This document shows positions 34,525-43,267 of a stretch of DNA of 44,360 nt, piece by piece. Location: the NCBI GenBank assembly GCA_045596365.1, contig JAZOCE010000016.1:1-44360 (forward strand), in the 5' to 3' direction. Both the position numbers and the translations under genes were made by a program. The stretch comes from RGIG4079 sp045596365 (GTDB lineage: Bacteria; Bacteroidota; Bacteroidia; Bacteroidales; Muribaculaceae). The notes beneath the pieces are model-generated. The model searched no databases. It was not told the DNA's origin and was given only the letters and a program-made list of their open reading frames with translations. Each line of letters begins with the position of its first letter. The first letter of the stretch is position 1.

Positions 34525-35538
34525 TTATTTTACTTCCCAGGTTTCGCCGGCGAGAATCATGTCGCGGAGTGAGCCAAAGTTTTTTTTAGCCTTAACCTCA
34601 GCAACTTGTTTTTCGATTTCTTCGTCGTAGGTCAATCCTTCAACATCGCGGATAACGCCCACAGCCAATGGCAATTCATGACCGTCCATCATAGCGAGTT
34701 GTTGGTGCAAGAAATTAGACTTGCAATGAGCATCGTGAACAAGCACATCATCCATTGTGTAGCCATCTTTGCTTATTTCAACAGCTTTCAATAAGAAGCC
34801 ATCTTGAACAAGTCCCATGTTACCTTCCTTGCCGAAAATCATTTTTTCGCCATGACGCAAGTGAATAGTGCGTTCAGCGCGGAATTCCTTATCGGAAATG
34901 TAGTTGTGGATACCATTATTGAAGATAACGCAGTTTTGCAAGATTTCTACTACTGATGCGCCTTTGTGTTGAGCTGCAGCAACAAGTACTTCTTGAGTGG
35001 TGGCAAGTTCGACATCGATGCTGCGAGCAAAGAAATTGCCACGAGCTCCAAATACAAGTTCGGCAGGGATAAATGGGTCTTCAGTAGTTCCGTAGGGCGA
35101 TGATTTAGACACAAAGCCGCGGTCGCTTGTGGGTGAATATTGTCCTTTAGTCAACCCATAGATTTTGTTGTTTAACAGTAGCATGTTGAGGTCGATGTTG
35201 CGACGCACTGCATGTATAAAATGGTTACCACCGATGGCAAGACCATCACCATCACCTGAGATTTGCCAAACGGTCATTTCGGGATTTGCAACCTTAAACC
35301 CTGTAGCAATGGCAGCCGCACGACCATGAATTGTGTGGAAGCCATAGGTGTTCATGTAGTAGGGTAGGCGTGAGCTACAACCGATGCCGGAAATGACGGC
35401 TGTCATGTGAGGAGCAATGCCCATAGTTGCCATAGCTTTGTGGAGCGAATTTAAAATGGCATGGTCTCCACAACCAGGACACCAGCGCACTGATTGATCG
35501 CTTTTGTAATTGGCTGCTGTATATTTGAGTTCTTCCAT
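34525..35538 (-). CDS. korB: 2-oxoacid:ferredoxin oxidoreductase, beta subunit
   Basis: KorB carries the thiamine-diphosphate half of the enzyme that interconverts 2-oxoglutarate with succinyl-CoA, using ferredoxin. The 337-residue protein shows the Fe-S/cofactor entry RWCPGCGDHA (C20, C23), the ThDP motif SGDGDGLAIGGNHF near 95-107, and a GLTKGQYSPTS segment of the family. The ATG is 1 base after the korA stop, so they are translated together. Substrate (2-oxoglutarate versus pyruvate) is inferred from the Kor-type length and arrangement. Confidence 0.92.
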   Translation of the reverse strand: MEELKYTAANYKSDQSVRWCPGCGDHAILNSLHKAMATMGIAPHMTAVISGIGCSSRLPYYMNTYGFHTIHGRAAAIATGFKVANPEMTVWQISGDGDGLAIGGNHFIHAVRRNIDLNMLLLNNKIYGLTKGQYSPTSDRGFVSKSSPYGTTEDPFIPAELVFGARGNFFARSIDVELATTQEVLVAAAQHKGASVVEILQNCVIFNNGIHNYISDKEFRAERTIHLRHGEKMIFGKEGNMGLVQDGFLLKAVEISKDGYTMDDVLVHDAHCKSNFLHQQLAMMDGHELPLAVGVIRDVEGLTYDEEIEKQVAEVKAKKNFGSLRDMILAGETWEVK

Positions 35539-35539
35539 C

Positions 35540-37387
35540 TTATTTTTCCTCCATTATTTTAGTTACACCATCGATAATTTCCTTTACAAGGAATGGTTGA
35601 CCTTGTACTTTATTGATGCGAGAGATTTTTGTCTCAGGGAATTTTGCTTGTAGATAGTCGGCAAATTGTCCTGTATTAAGTTCTGCTACAATCACTCGTT
35701 TATACTTGGCAAATACCTCTGCTGTATTAGCTGGAAGTGGATTGATATAGCGGAAATGAGCAAAAGCGACTTTTTTACCTGCCTTATTCATTTCTTCGGC
35801 AGCGGTATAAAGATGTCCGAATGTTCCACCCCATCCAACGATTAAAGTGTCGGCATCAGCATCGCAAAGCACTTCAAGAGCAGGTATATCATTTGCAATA
35901 CGATCAATTTTTGCTTTGCGAGTATAAACCATTTTTTCGTGGTTTATAGGATCAGTTGAAATAGCACTTGTGTTGTAGTCTTTTTCAAGACCTCCAAGAC
36001 GATGAGCACATCCTTCAGTTCCCGGTATTGCCCAATAGCGCACTTTTGTTTCTTCATTGCGTATATAAGGACGCCATGTTGCTTTTAGCTCTTCGGGAAC
36101 ATAGTTGGGCTTGATTTCGGGATATTCGTCAGCTTCCGGAATACGCCAAGCCGATGAGCCGTTGCCAATAAAGGCGTCGGTCAACAAGATTACCGGAGTC
36201 ATGTGTTCAACTGCGATACGACAAGCTTCAAATGCCATGTCGAAACAATCGGTGGGCGATGCAGGAGCTACAACAGCGAGTGGCGACTCTCCATTGCGAC
36301 CATATAATGCTTGGAAAAGGTCGGTCTGTTCTGTTTTTGTTGGGAGACCTGTTGATGGTCCGCCACGTTGCACGTCGATGATTACCAATGGCAATTCGGC
36401 CATTACTGCAAGACCTATACCTTCGCTCTTGAGAGCAAGACCAGGTCCTGATGTTGAGGTAACTGCGAGATTTCCTGCAAATGAAGCACCGATAGCAGAG
36501 CAAACACCTGCAATTTCATCTTCCATTTGGCAAGCCTTAACGCCAAGGTCTTTGCGTTTTGCAAGTTCGTGAAGAATATCAGTAGCAGGGGTAATGGGGT
36601 AGCTACCCAAGAATAGTGGGCGACCGGCTTTTTCCGATGCCATGATTAACCCCCATGCAGTAGCTGTGTTACCATTGATGTCGGTATATTTACCGGGACG
36701 TGCAGTTTCGGTTTCAACACGATAGGTTGATACTGATGCGTGAATGTTGTGTCCGTAGTCAAAACCTGCTTGGATTACTTTGGCGTTAGCTTCAAAGATA
36801 GCAGGCTTTTTAGCAAACTTGTTTTTGAGGTGTTGCAATGCGCTTTCGAGTGGGCGGTCAAACAGCCAACACACAAGACCGAGCGCAAAGATATTGCGAC
36901 ATTTCAAAACCGATTTATTGTCGAGACCGCTTTCTGCAAGAGCAGCTTTGGTCATTGAGGTAACAGGCACTTCAACAACTTGAGCAGTGATGCCAAGTTC
37001 TTTAAATGGTTGGTCGGTTTCAAAAAGAGCTTTTTTGAGATCTGATTCTTTAAACGAGTCGATGTCAACGATGATAACACCACCGGACTTCAAAAACTTA
37101 ACGTTTTGTTTTAGTGCAGCAGGATTCATCGCAATGAGCACATCGGCTTGGTCGCCGGGAGTGTAAACTCCTGTACCCACGCTTACTTGAAAGCCCGATA
37201 CTCCGCTCAATGAGCCTTGTGGAGCGCGGATTTCAGCAGGATAGTCGGGGAATGTTGATACTTGATTACCAACACCTGCCGACACGTTTGTGAAGATGTT
37301 TCCTGCTAATTGCATTCCATCTCCCGAGTCGCCCGAAAAACGGACAACTACTTTGTCGAGAACTTTAATATTGGTTTTCTCTAACAT
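35540..37387 (-). CDS. korA: 2-oxoacid:ferredoxin oxidoreductase, fused gamma-alpha subunit
   Basis: The protein has 615 residues: an N-terminal gamma domain (VVVRFSGDSGDGMQLAGNIF and EIRAPQGSLSGVSGFQV, ~1-190) fused to an alpha domain with the ThDP-side motifs (SYPITPATDILHEL, VTSTSGPGLALKSEG, DVQRGGPSTGLPTKTEQTD). Together with KorB it is the enzyme of the oxidative or reductive TCA branch. No ferredoxin-like delta subunit is encoded nearby; electrons probably go to a free ferredoxin. It is the fourth gene of the minus-strand cluster, with a possible separate promoter at 37439-37446. Confidence 0.92.
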   Translation of the reverse strand: MLEKTNIKVLDKVVVRFSGDSGDGMQLAGNIFTNVSAGVGNQVSTFPDYPAEIRAPQGSLSGVSGFQVSVGTGVYTPGDQADVLIAMNPAALKQNVKFLKSGGVIIVDIDSFKESDLKKALFETDQPFKELGITAQVVEVPVTSMTKAALAESGLDNKSVLKCRNIFALGLVCWLFDRPLESALQHLKNKFAKKPAIFEANAKVIQAGFDYGHNIHASVSTYRVETETARPGKYTDINGNTATAWGLIMASEKAGRPLFLGSYPITPATDILHELAKRKDLGVKACQMEDEIAGVCSAIGASFAGNLAVTSTSGPGLALKSEGIGLAVMAELPLVIIDVQRGGPSTGLPTKTEQTDLFQALYGRNGESPLAVVAPASPTDCFDMAFEACRIAVEHMTPVILLTDAFIGNGSSAWRIPEADEYPEIKPNYVPEELKATWRPYIRNEETKVRYWAIPGTEGCAHRLGGLEKDYNTSAISTDPINHEKMVYTRKAKIDRIANDIPALEVLCDADADTLIVGWGGTFGHLYTAAEEMNKAGKKVAFAHFRYINPLPANTAEVFAKYKRVIVAELNTGQFADYLQAKFPETKISRINKVQGQPFLVKEIIDGVTKIMEEK

Positions 37388-37438
37388 AATATTATATTAA
37401 TGAGTTTAAATTCAAAATAATAATAGTCTTTAATTGGG

Positions 37439-37446
37439 CAAAGTTA
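37439..37446 (-). promoter_or_regulatory. Possible korA promoter -7 element
   Basis: Minus strand TAACTTTG; its TAA is the stop codon of the upstream Ca2+-ATPase. No good -33 box, so tentative. Confidence 0.4.
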
Positions 37447-40173
37447 AACAAATTTCTTGAAGATTTTTGTTATTAGGGTGAGGATTGTGGGAATAATCAT
37501 CACGAGGGCTGTTGAGCCTATGATGAGTCCCCAATCGGTTGCCGATAGTGGAACAACGTTAAACATTTCGCCTCCAACGCTTACCAACAAGAATTGTCCG
37601 CCGATGATTACTATCAATGTCAAGAAGAATACTTTGCTGTCTTTCATGTTAAAGAATGCGGTGTGTCCGCTGTCAAATGCTTTGGCATTAAACAAGTTCC
37701 AGAATGAAAGGAATACAAAGATAGTGAAGAACATTGAAAGCTCATATCTTGTAAGTTCGGCTCCTACAGGGTAAGTGAAATTGAAGATGTCAGAGAAGAA
37801 CTTGACGATGTCAAATTGCATGAGTGTTGCAATCTCCTCATGACGGAAATATTGCATCAAGCCAAACAAGATGAATACAAACAACGCTCCTGTTCCGAAT
37901 ATAGTCCACATCATGCGACGAGTAATGATAAAGTCATCGCTTCGGCGAGGTTTGCGTTTCATCACCTCTTGTGATGGTGGTAATGAGGCAAGTGCCATTG
38001 CTGCAAATGTATCCATGATGAGGTTTACCCACAACATTTGTGTAACGGTCAATGGCGATTGTGTTCCAAAGAATGCTCCTATCACCACGATGAGACAAGC
38101 GACAAGGTTTATCACCAATTGGAACAAGATGAAACGTTGAATATTTTGATAAAGTGAGCGTCCCCACATCACAGCTTTAGTGATGCTGGCAAACGAATTG
38201 TCCATGATTGTGATGTCGCTTGCCTCTTTGGCAACCGATGTACCATCACCCATTGATAAGCCCACTTGTGCAGCGTTCAATGCTGGAGCATCGTTTGTGC
38301 CATCGCCTGTAACAGCTACAACTTCGCCTTTCTCTTGAAGAAGACGCACAAGACGTGATTTGTCGGTCGGACGAGCGCGAGACATAATCTTAAGCCCTTG
38401 CACTCGTTTTGCGGCTTCTTCTTCGCTTAATGCGGCAAAGTCAGGTCCTGAGATGTGGTTTATATCGCTATCGATGGCATTGTCCCACAATCCCACTTGA
38501 CGACCTATTTCTTTAGCTGTTCCGGGAGTATCACCTGTAACGATTTTCACGCTGATACCTGCGCTGATGCTTTCGCGAATAGCTGCCGGCACATCACTGC
38601 GCACAGGGTCGGAGATGGCTGTAATGCCTAAGAATTTGAGTTTGTCGCAAGTGAGTTTGTTATCTTTAATGGGCGATTCGTTATTATCTAATTCCGCATA
38701 AGCAAAACCGAGTGTGCGCATTGCTTGTTGTTGGTATTGCAGTAGTTGAGCGTGAACGGCATCGGGTGTTGTTCCAGAAAGGTCTTTACACATTCCCATA
38801 ACGATTTCAGGTGCGCCTTTGACATAAAGGATGCGTTTGCCCATCAACGGAGAGTTGACTATTGTTGCCATAAACTTACGCTCGGTAGAGAATGGCAATT
38901 GGTCTATTACAGTAGCCTTGTCTCTCAACTCCTGGAAGTTGACATTATTGTCGTTAAGCCACAAAAGTAAAGCTCCTTCGGTGGGGTTCCCGAGTGCAGT
39001 AACTTTTTCCTTGTCAGAGAAATCGAGGAATGCAGTAGAGTTTACCGAAATTCCCTCGGTGATGTATTTTGAGTAGTCGTCATTGCCGAGTTTTTGGTCA
39101 TCGCCAAGCACATAGAAATTAGTGCGGTAGATGCGCATTTGGTTTTGAGTGAGAGTACCTGTCTTGTCGGTACAGATAACTGTTGTCGCACCCATTGTTT
39201 CGCAAGCGTGCATTTTGCGCACAAGGTTGTTGCTTGCAAGCATGCGTTTCATGCTCAAAGCAAGGCTCAATGTAACGCTCATGGGTAATCCCTCTGGGAC
39301 AGATACCACAATCAATGTAACGGCAAGCATTATAGTATTAAGGACATATTCCACTGTTTCAATCGTGCCGTTAGCCGCCCAATCAAACATACACAAACGA
39401 CCAATAATGATTAGTGCGCCCACAGTGTAGCTACACCATGACAACACTTTGCTTAGCTTTTCAAATTGCAATGTCAATGGAGTTTTTACTCCGGTGTCTA
39501 TTTGTGCGGCTTCATATACTTTTCCATACTCGGTGGCATCGCCCACAGTTGTAACCGCCATTATGCCATGCCCTTCGGCAACGGTGGTGCCTCGCATCGC
39601 ATGATTAGTGGGATATGTTACATCGTCTTTAAAATCTTCGGGTTTGTGAGACTTGCGTATGAGTGGCTCCCCGGTCAATGTGCTTTCATTGATGCTAAGA
39701 GCTACGCTATCGAGAAGAACGCCGTCGGCAGGGACTTCGTCACCTGTTTCAAGGATGACGATATCACCCACAACGATATCTTTGCGCGCAACTTGTGTCA
39801 TGTTGCCATCGCGCATCACCTTCACCGGGACATCGTCGTTTACTTGGTTGAGGATTTCAAACTTCTTGTTGGCACTCACCTCAAGAGCAAATCCTATAAC
39901 TGTTGCAAGAAGAATTGCTACAAGTATGCCGAGAGGCTCAAAAAACACCTCGAAACCATGAGTTGGCAATGTGTATTCATATATTGCAATACCGATAGAC
40001 AAGCATAGTGCGACAAGCAAAATCTTGATTAACGGATCCTTGAAATTTTCTAAAAATTGAGATAGCAAAGAGGGTTTTGGGGGAGGAGTCAAGATGTTAA
40101 CACCATATTTGGCTCTGCTCTCTTCAACTTGTTGTTGATTAAGCCCTGTTATAGACTGGTTTTCTGTTGACAT
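37444..40173 (-). CDS. Calcium-transporting P-type ATPase, PMCA/SERCA-like (P2)
   Basis: This 909-residue inner-membrane pump has the actuator motif TGEP (167-170), transmembrane ion-site sequence VPEGLPM (292-298), and the phosphorylation motif DKTGTLT with the aspartate at residue 336. The nucleotide-binding domain and hinge TGDGTNDAPAL come later, and about ten hydrophobic helices are expected. A Glu/Pro-containing PEGLP motif is typical of P2 Ca2+-ATPases. It exports Ca2+ from the cytosol. It lies 8 bases after pyrC and before korA, so it is probably in an operon with metabolic genes without an evident functional link. Confidence 0.93.
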   Translation of the reverse strand: MSTENQSITGLNQQQVEESRAKYGVNILTPPPKPSLLSQFLENFKDPLIKILLVALCLSIGIAIYEYTLPTHGFEVFFEPLGILVAILLATVIGFALEVSANKKFEILNQVNDDVPVKVMRDGNMTQVARKDIVVGDIVILETGDEVPADGVLLDSVALSINESTLTGEPLIRKSHKPEDFKDDVTYPTNHAMRGTTVAEGHGIMAVTTVGDATEYGKVYEAAQIDTGVKTPLTLQFEKLSKVLSWCSYTVGALIIIGRLCMFDWAANGTIETVEYVLNTIMLAVTLIVVSVPEGLPMSVTLSLALSMKRMLASNNLVRKMHACETMGATTVICTDKTGTLTQNQMRIYRTNFYVLGDDQKLGNDDYSKYITEGISVNSTAFLDFSDKEKVTALGNPTEGALLLWLNDNNVNFQELRDKATVIDQLPFSTERKFMATIVNSPLMGKRILYVKGAPEIVMGMCKDLSGTTPDAVHAQLLQYQQQAMRTLGFAYAELDNNESPIKDNKLTCDKLKFLGITAISDPVRSDVPAAIRESISAGISVKIVTGDTPGTAKEIGRQVGLWDNAIDSDINHISGPDFAALSEEEAAKRVQGLKIMSRARPTDKSRLVRLLQEKGEVVAVTGDGTNDAPALNAAQVGLSMGDGTSVAKEASDITIMDNSFASITKAVMWGRSLYQNIQRFILFQLVINLVACLIVVIGAFFGTQSPLTVTQMLWVNLIMDTFAAMALASLPPSQEVMKRKPRRSDDFIITRRMMWTIFGTGALFVFILFGLMQYFRHEEIATLMQFDIVKFFSDIFNFTYPVGAELTRYELSMFFTIFVFLSFWNLFNAKAFDSGHTAFFNMKDSKVFFLTLIVIIGGQFLLVSVGGEMFNVVPLSATDWGLIIGSTALVMIIPTILTLITKIFKKFV

Positions 40174-40181
40174 ATTTCTTA

Positions 40182-41525
40182 TTAGTGATTATATTTTAAT
40201 GCTTTACCTTTTATAGAGTTATCTATCACACCATTGTGATATACTCTGTTGCCGTTGACATAGGTGCTTATAACCTTGTTGTGTAATGTTTCGCCGGCAA
40301 GAGGAGTCCATGTGCAACGGCTTAAGACATCTTTATCTGAAATGGGATATTCTTCATTGGGTTTCACTACTGCCAAGTCGGCAAAATAACCTTCTCTGAT
40401 AAAACCACGTTTCTCGATATTGAATAGTCGGGCAGGGGCATGGCACATTTTATCGATGACCTGTTCAATGGAAAATACTCCTTTGCGAGCGAGTTCAAGC
40501 ATCATGAGAAGAGAAAATTGCACTAATGGACCTCCTGATGCAGCCTTTAAAGCGCCACCCTCTTTTTCTGATAGAAGATGTGGAGCATGGTCAGTTGCCA
40601 CGATGTCAATGCGGCCATCGGCGAGAGCTTGACGCAATGCTTCTCGATCTTGCGCGGTTTTTATGGCAGGATTCCACTTTATGCGTGTCCCTAGGCGAGA
40701 ATAATCCTCATCACTCCACCACAAATGGTGGGCACACACCTCGGCAGTAACACGTTTTTGCTCAACAGGAGCGCTTGTCAAAAATTCAAGTTCGGACTCG
40801 GTAGAGATGTGAAGAATGTGCAATCGTGCATTATATTTAGTGGCCAATTCTACGGCTTTTTTTGTCGATTGGTAGCACGCTTCAGTGCTGCGAATGAGGG
40901 GATGTTGTTCCACAGGAACATCGTCGCCCCATTGAGCTTGTGCTTTCTCTTTGTTTTGGCGTATGATATCCTCATCTTCAGAGTGAATGGCTATCAACGC
41001 GGGAACTTCAGAGAAGATGCGTTGCAGTGCAGTGTTGTTGTCAACAAGCATGTTGCCTGTTGATGCCCCTAAGAACAATTTTACACCCGGAATGAGCGAA
41101 TAATCGCAACTGAGCAACGTGTCGATATTGTCGTTTGTTGCACCTATGAAGAATGAGTAATTAGCGAGAGAAACCTCTCCGGCTCTTTGATGTTTTGCTT
41201 CAAGAGCTTCGAGGGTTGTCGTTTGCGGAATGGTGTTGGGCATATCCATGAACGATGTAACACCACCGGCTACGGCAGCTGCCGATTCTGTTGCAATATC
41301 GGCTTTGTGAGTGAGACCCGGATCGCGGAAATGCACTTGGTCGTCAATCACTCCGGGCATCAAATAGTTGCCCTCTAAATCTTCGGCGTTGTCAACTGAA
41401 GCAATTAGCTCGGCAGGAGCATCTCCCTCTCCCACAACGGCTATTTTATCATCATTGATAACAACATACCCTTTGTGGCTACTGCCTTCATTGACAATAA
41501 CAGCGTTATATAATAATCGTTGCAT
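40182..41525 (-). CDS. pyrC: Dihydroorotase (class I amidohydrolase)
   Basis: The enzyme cyclises N-carbamoyl-aspartate to dihydroorotate in pyrimidine synthesis (cytosol). The protein has 447 residues, usual for the class I/II long form. Motifs are MPGVIDDQVHFRDPG near 56-70, HILHISTESELEF, and ATDHAPH near 312-318. The first metal motif reads Gln-Val-His where His-Val-His is usual, so the first ligand is a Gln (also remembered from other Bacteroidota). The second gene of its operon, it starts 10 bases after the glycosyltransferase. Confidence 0.93.
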   Translation of the reverse strand: MQRLLYNAVIVNEGSSHKGYVVINDDKIAVVGEGDAPAELIASVDNAEDLEGNYLMPGVIDDQVHFRDPGLTHKADIATESAAAVAGGVTSFMDMPNTIPQTTTLEALEAKHQRAGEVSLANYSFFIGATNDNIDTLLSCDYSLIPGVKLFLGASTGNMLVDNNTALQRIFSEVPALIAIHSEDEDIIRQNKEKAQAQWGDDVPVEQHPLIRSTEACYQSTKKAVELATKYNARLHILHISTESELEFLTSAPVEQKRVTAEVCAHHLWWSDEDYSRLGTRIKWNPAIKTAQDREALRQALADGRIDIVATDHAPHLLSEKEGGALKAASGGPLVQFSLLMMLELARKGVFSIEQVIDKMCHAPARLFNIEKRGFIREGYFADLAVVKPNEEYPISDKDVLSRCTWTPLAGETLHNKVISTYVNGNRVYHNGVIDNSIKGKALKYNH

Positions 41526-41535
41526 GGATTAAATA

Positions 41536-42300
41536 TTATGCGTTATAATTGGGGTATTTTTTGAAAAGACTGTTCCATTTCAAGCGTATAACGCCAAACA
41601 CAGCTTCTCCAAAAATACTTGAATTCATTTTGCTTGTTCCCAACACTCGGTTGACAAAGATGATGGGCACCTCTTTGATTTTAAAGCCATATTTGTAGGC
41701 AGTAAATTTCATTTCGATTTGGAATGCATATCCTTTGAAACGTATATTATCAAGAGGCAATGCTTCAAGCACGCGTCGTGTGTAGCACACAAAACCCGCT
41801 GTTGTGTCGTTGATGGGCATACCGGTAACGATGCGCACATATTTTGATGCATAATATGACATCAACACACGTCCCATGGGCCAATTCACAACATTCACTC
41901 CTGACACATATCGAGAACCTATCGACATATCATTGCCCTCTTTGGCACATGCTTCATACAGAGGTATCAAGTCGTTGGGGTTATGAGAGAAATCGGCATC
42001 CATCTCAAAGATGTAGTCATAGTTGTGGTCGATTGCCCATTTAAACCCTTCAATATAGGCTGTTCCCAATCCCAATTTTCCGGCACGTTCAATCAAGTGC
42101 ACGCGTCCGGGATATTCTTGTTGTTTGGTTTTGACAATCTTGGCGGTGCCATCGGGGGAATTGTCATCAATGACCAAAATATCAAACTGATGAGGTAATG
42201 CCAATACGGCATCTATGATGTTGGCTGCGTTCTCTTTCTCATTATACATGGGAATTATTACGACGCTGTCAGATTTCTGTGTTAATTGTTCGGTTGTCAT
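41536..42300 (-). CDS. Polyprenol-phosphate mannose synthase-like glycosyltransferase (GT2, DPM1)
   Basis: The 254-residue protein has the GT2 pattern: VVIIPMYNEKENA near 13-25, LVIDDNSPDGTA near 41-52, the DxD-like FEMDADFSHNPNDL near 94-107, and DTTAGFVCY near 165-173. The closest match by motif is the DPM1/polyprenol-monophosphomannose synthase group, which transfers mannose or another hexose to a lipid phosphate for later use in the periplasm. No C-terminal membrane helices are seen, as in the soluble DPM1 form. It is the first gene of the minus-strand cluster. Confidence 0.9.
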   Translation of the reverse strand: MTTEQLTQKSDSVVIIPMYNEKENAANIIDAVLALPHQFDILVIDDNSPDGTAKIVKTKQQEYPGRVHLIERAGKLGLGTAYIEGFKWAIDHNYDYIFEMDADFSHNPNDLIPLYEACAKEGNDMSIGSRYVSGVNVVNWPMGRVLMSYYASKYVRIVTGMPINDTTAGFVCYTRRVLEALPLDNIRFKGYAFQIEMKFTAYKYGFKIKEVPIIFVNRVLGTSKMNSSIFGEAVFGVIRLKWNSLFKKYPNYNA

Positions 42301-42340
42301 TGTTTTTAGCCTTGTGACCGCTTTACGTTTAATTATCCCA

Positions 42341-42348
42341 CAAAGATA
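42341..42348 (-). promoter_or_regulatory. Promoter of the GT2-pyrC-ATPase-kor cluster
   Basis: Minus strand TATCTTTG at 42341-42348, 40 bases before the ATG. A TTG lies about 22 bases upstream (42371-42373), slightly wide spacing. Confidence 0.65.
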
Positions 42349-42424
42349 GTTTTTTTAATGAATTACGCCTCAATAGAAAAGCATAAATTTAGTTATCAGA
42401 GCTAATTTCTATTGTAAATTATTT

Positions 42425-42550
42425 TTAGCCGGCGAGGGTATCGCATGTGGAGGGGTTGGCATGGGTGGTGTCGCAATAATGGCGGATGCCGGCGGTAGCT
42501 GATGCCACCGACAACACAAGCATTAGTATTACTGACATTATTGCGCGCAT
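42425..42550 (-). pseudogene. 41-codon remnant sharing the signal-peptide leader of the Rhs gene
   Basis: ATG 42550 opens a 41-residue frame: a signal-like start (MRAIMSVILMLVLSVASATA), then GIRHYCDTTHANPSTCDT and LAG before TAA at 42425. It shares a 50-base segment (42470-42519) with the start of the Rhs gene (44109-44158), with one mismatch, then diverges where the Rhs core should begin. It is best read as a truncated relic of a second rhs gene; a real, short secreted peptide with Cys pairs is possible. The rest of the 373-base gap (42301-42424, 42551-42673) shows no convincing gene. Confidence 0.6.
42470..42519 (-). repeat. 50-base duplicated Rhs leader segment, partner at 44109-44158
   Basis: Both copies span the end of the signal peptide and GIRHYCD region; they differ at a single base (G versus A at about 42504). 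Flanks diverge on both sides. Confidence 0.9.
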
Positions 42551-42673
42551 GAAATTCTATATCGTTGAATAATTTTATTTGAGCAAAATTAAATTAGCTT
42601 AATTTTTTGATCATTAATTCTATATATTTAAATCTTCTTATAAGGAAAATAGGGATATGCATATTCTTCTGAT

Positions 42674-43267
42674 TTATAAATTTGTAGCATCACCATAGCC
42701 ATAATGGCGATAAACAGTGTGACGCGTAAGTATTATTCGTTTAATTACGGCGAAATACTCATCTGAGGGAATATCCTCTCGTATCATAACTCCATCAAGA
42801 TAGTGTTCTTTATAGGCTTGAATTCCTTTATTAAACCAATATTCTTCAGTCTCATTTGGAACACATTTCCTAATTATAGTTGCATCTATCGAGTCAGATA
42901 TTATATATGGCATTTCGCCACATAATATCTTCTTTATTAAATTCTTATTTTCTGCTAAAATATCTCCCTGCATACTATCTCTCTGAATCTTGGTCCATAT
43001 CTGATCCGATAAATATGGCAACAATGTTAATGCCCCATCAGGGTAATCATCATTTATTACTTTTATATATACAAATGGAAATTCTTCTGTCGCATAATTA
43101 TCTTCGACTAAAGCATTTATATATCCGGCATATCGTCGAGCCTCAAGATATTCTTGCTCGACTTTATAGTTACAATAATACCACCATGCAAACATTATGA
43201 TGCTTACACTTATGACAACACTTGCTAATAGGACTATCTTCGTATTAAAATATTTTTTGACCACCAT
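42674..43267 (-). CDS. Candidate Rhs immunity-type protein, single membrane segment
   Basis: A 197-residue protein begins with one hydrophobic segment at about 11-30 (VLLASVVISVSIIMFAWWYY) and continues as a soluble, charged region with no signal cleavage motif. Its start codon lies inside the end of the Rhs gene (23-base overlap), so the two are translated together. Genes in this position after an Rhs C-terminal toxin usually encode the immunity protein. No family was recognised, and the AT-rich composition matches the exchanged toxin end. The alternative is an unrelated membrane protein. Confidence 0.6.
   Translation of the reverse strand: MVVKKYFNTKIVLLASVVISVSIIMFAWWYYCNYKVEQEYLEARRYAGYINALVEDNYATEEFPFVYIKVINDDYPDGALTLLPYLSDQIWTKIQRDSMQGDILAENKNLIKKILCGEMPYIISDSIDATIIRKCVPNETEEYWFNKGIQAYKEHYLDGVMIREDIPSDEYFAVIKRIILTRHTVYRHYGYGDATNL

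Noticed and set aside
39466..40008. 180-residue plus-strand reading frame opposite the Ca2+-ATPase
   Set aside because: It is antisense to a strongly conserved pump gene, and the sequence has the His/Cys-rich composition typical of reverse-strand shadows.
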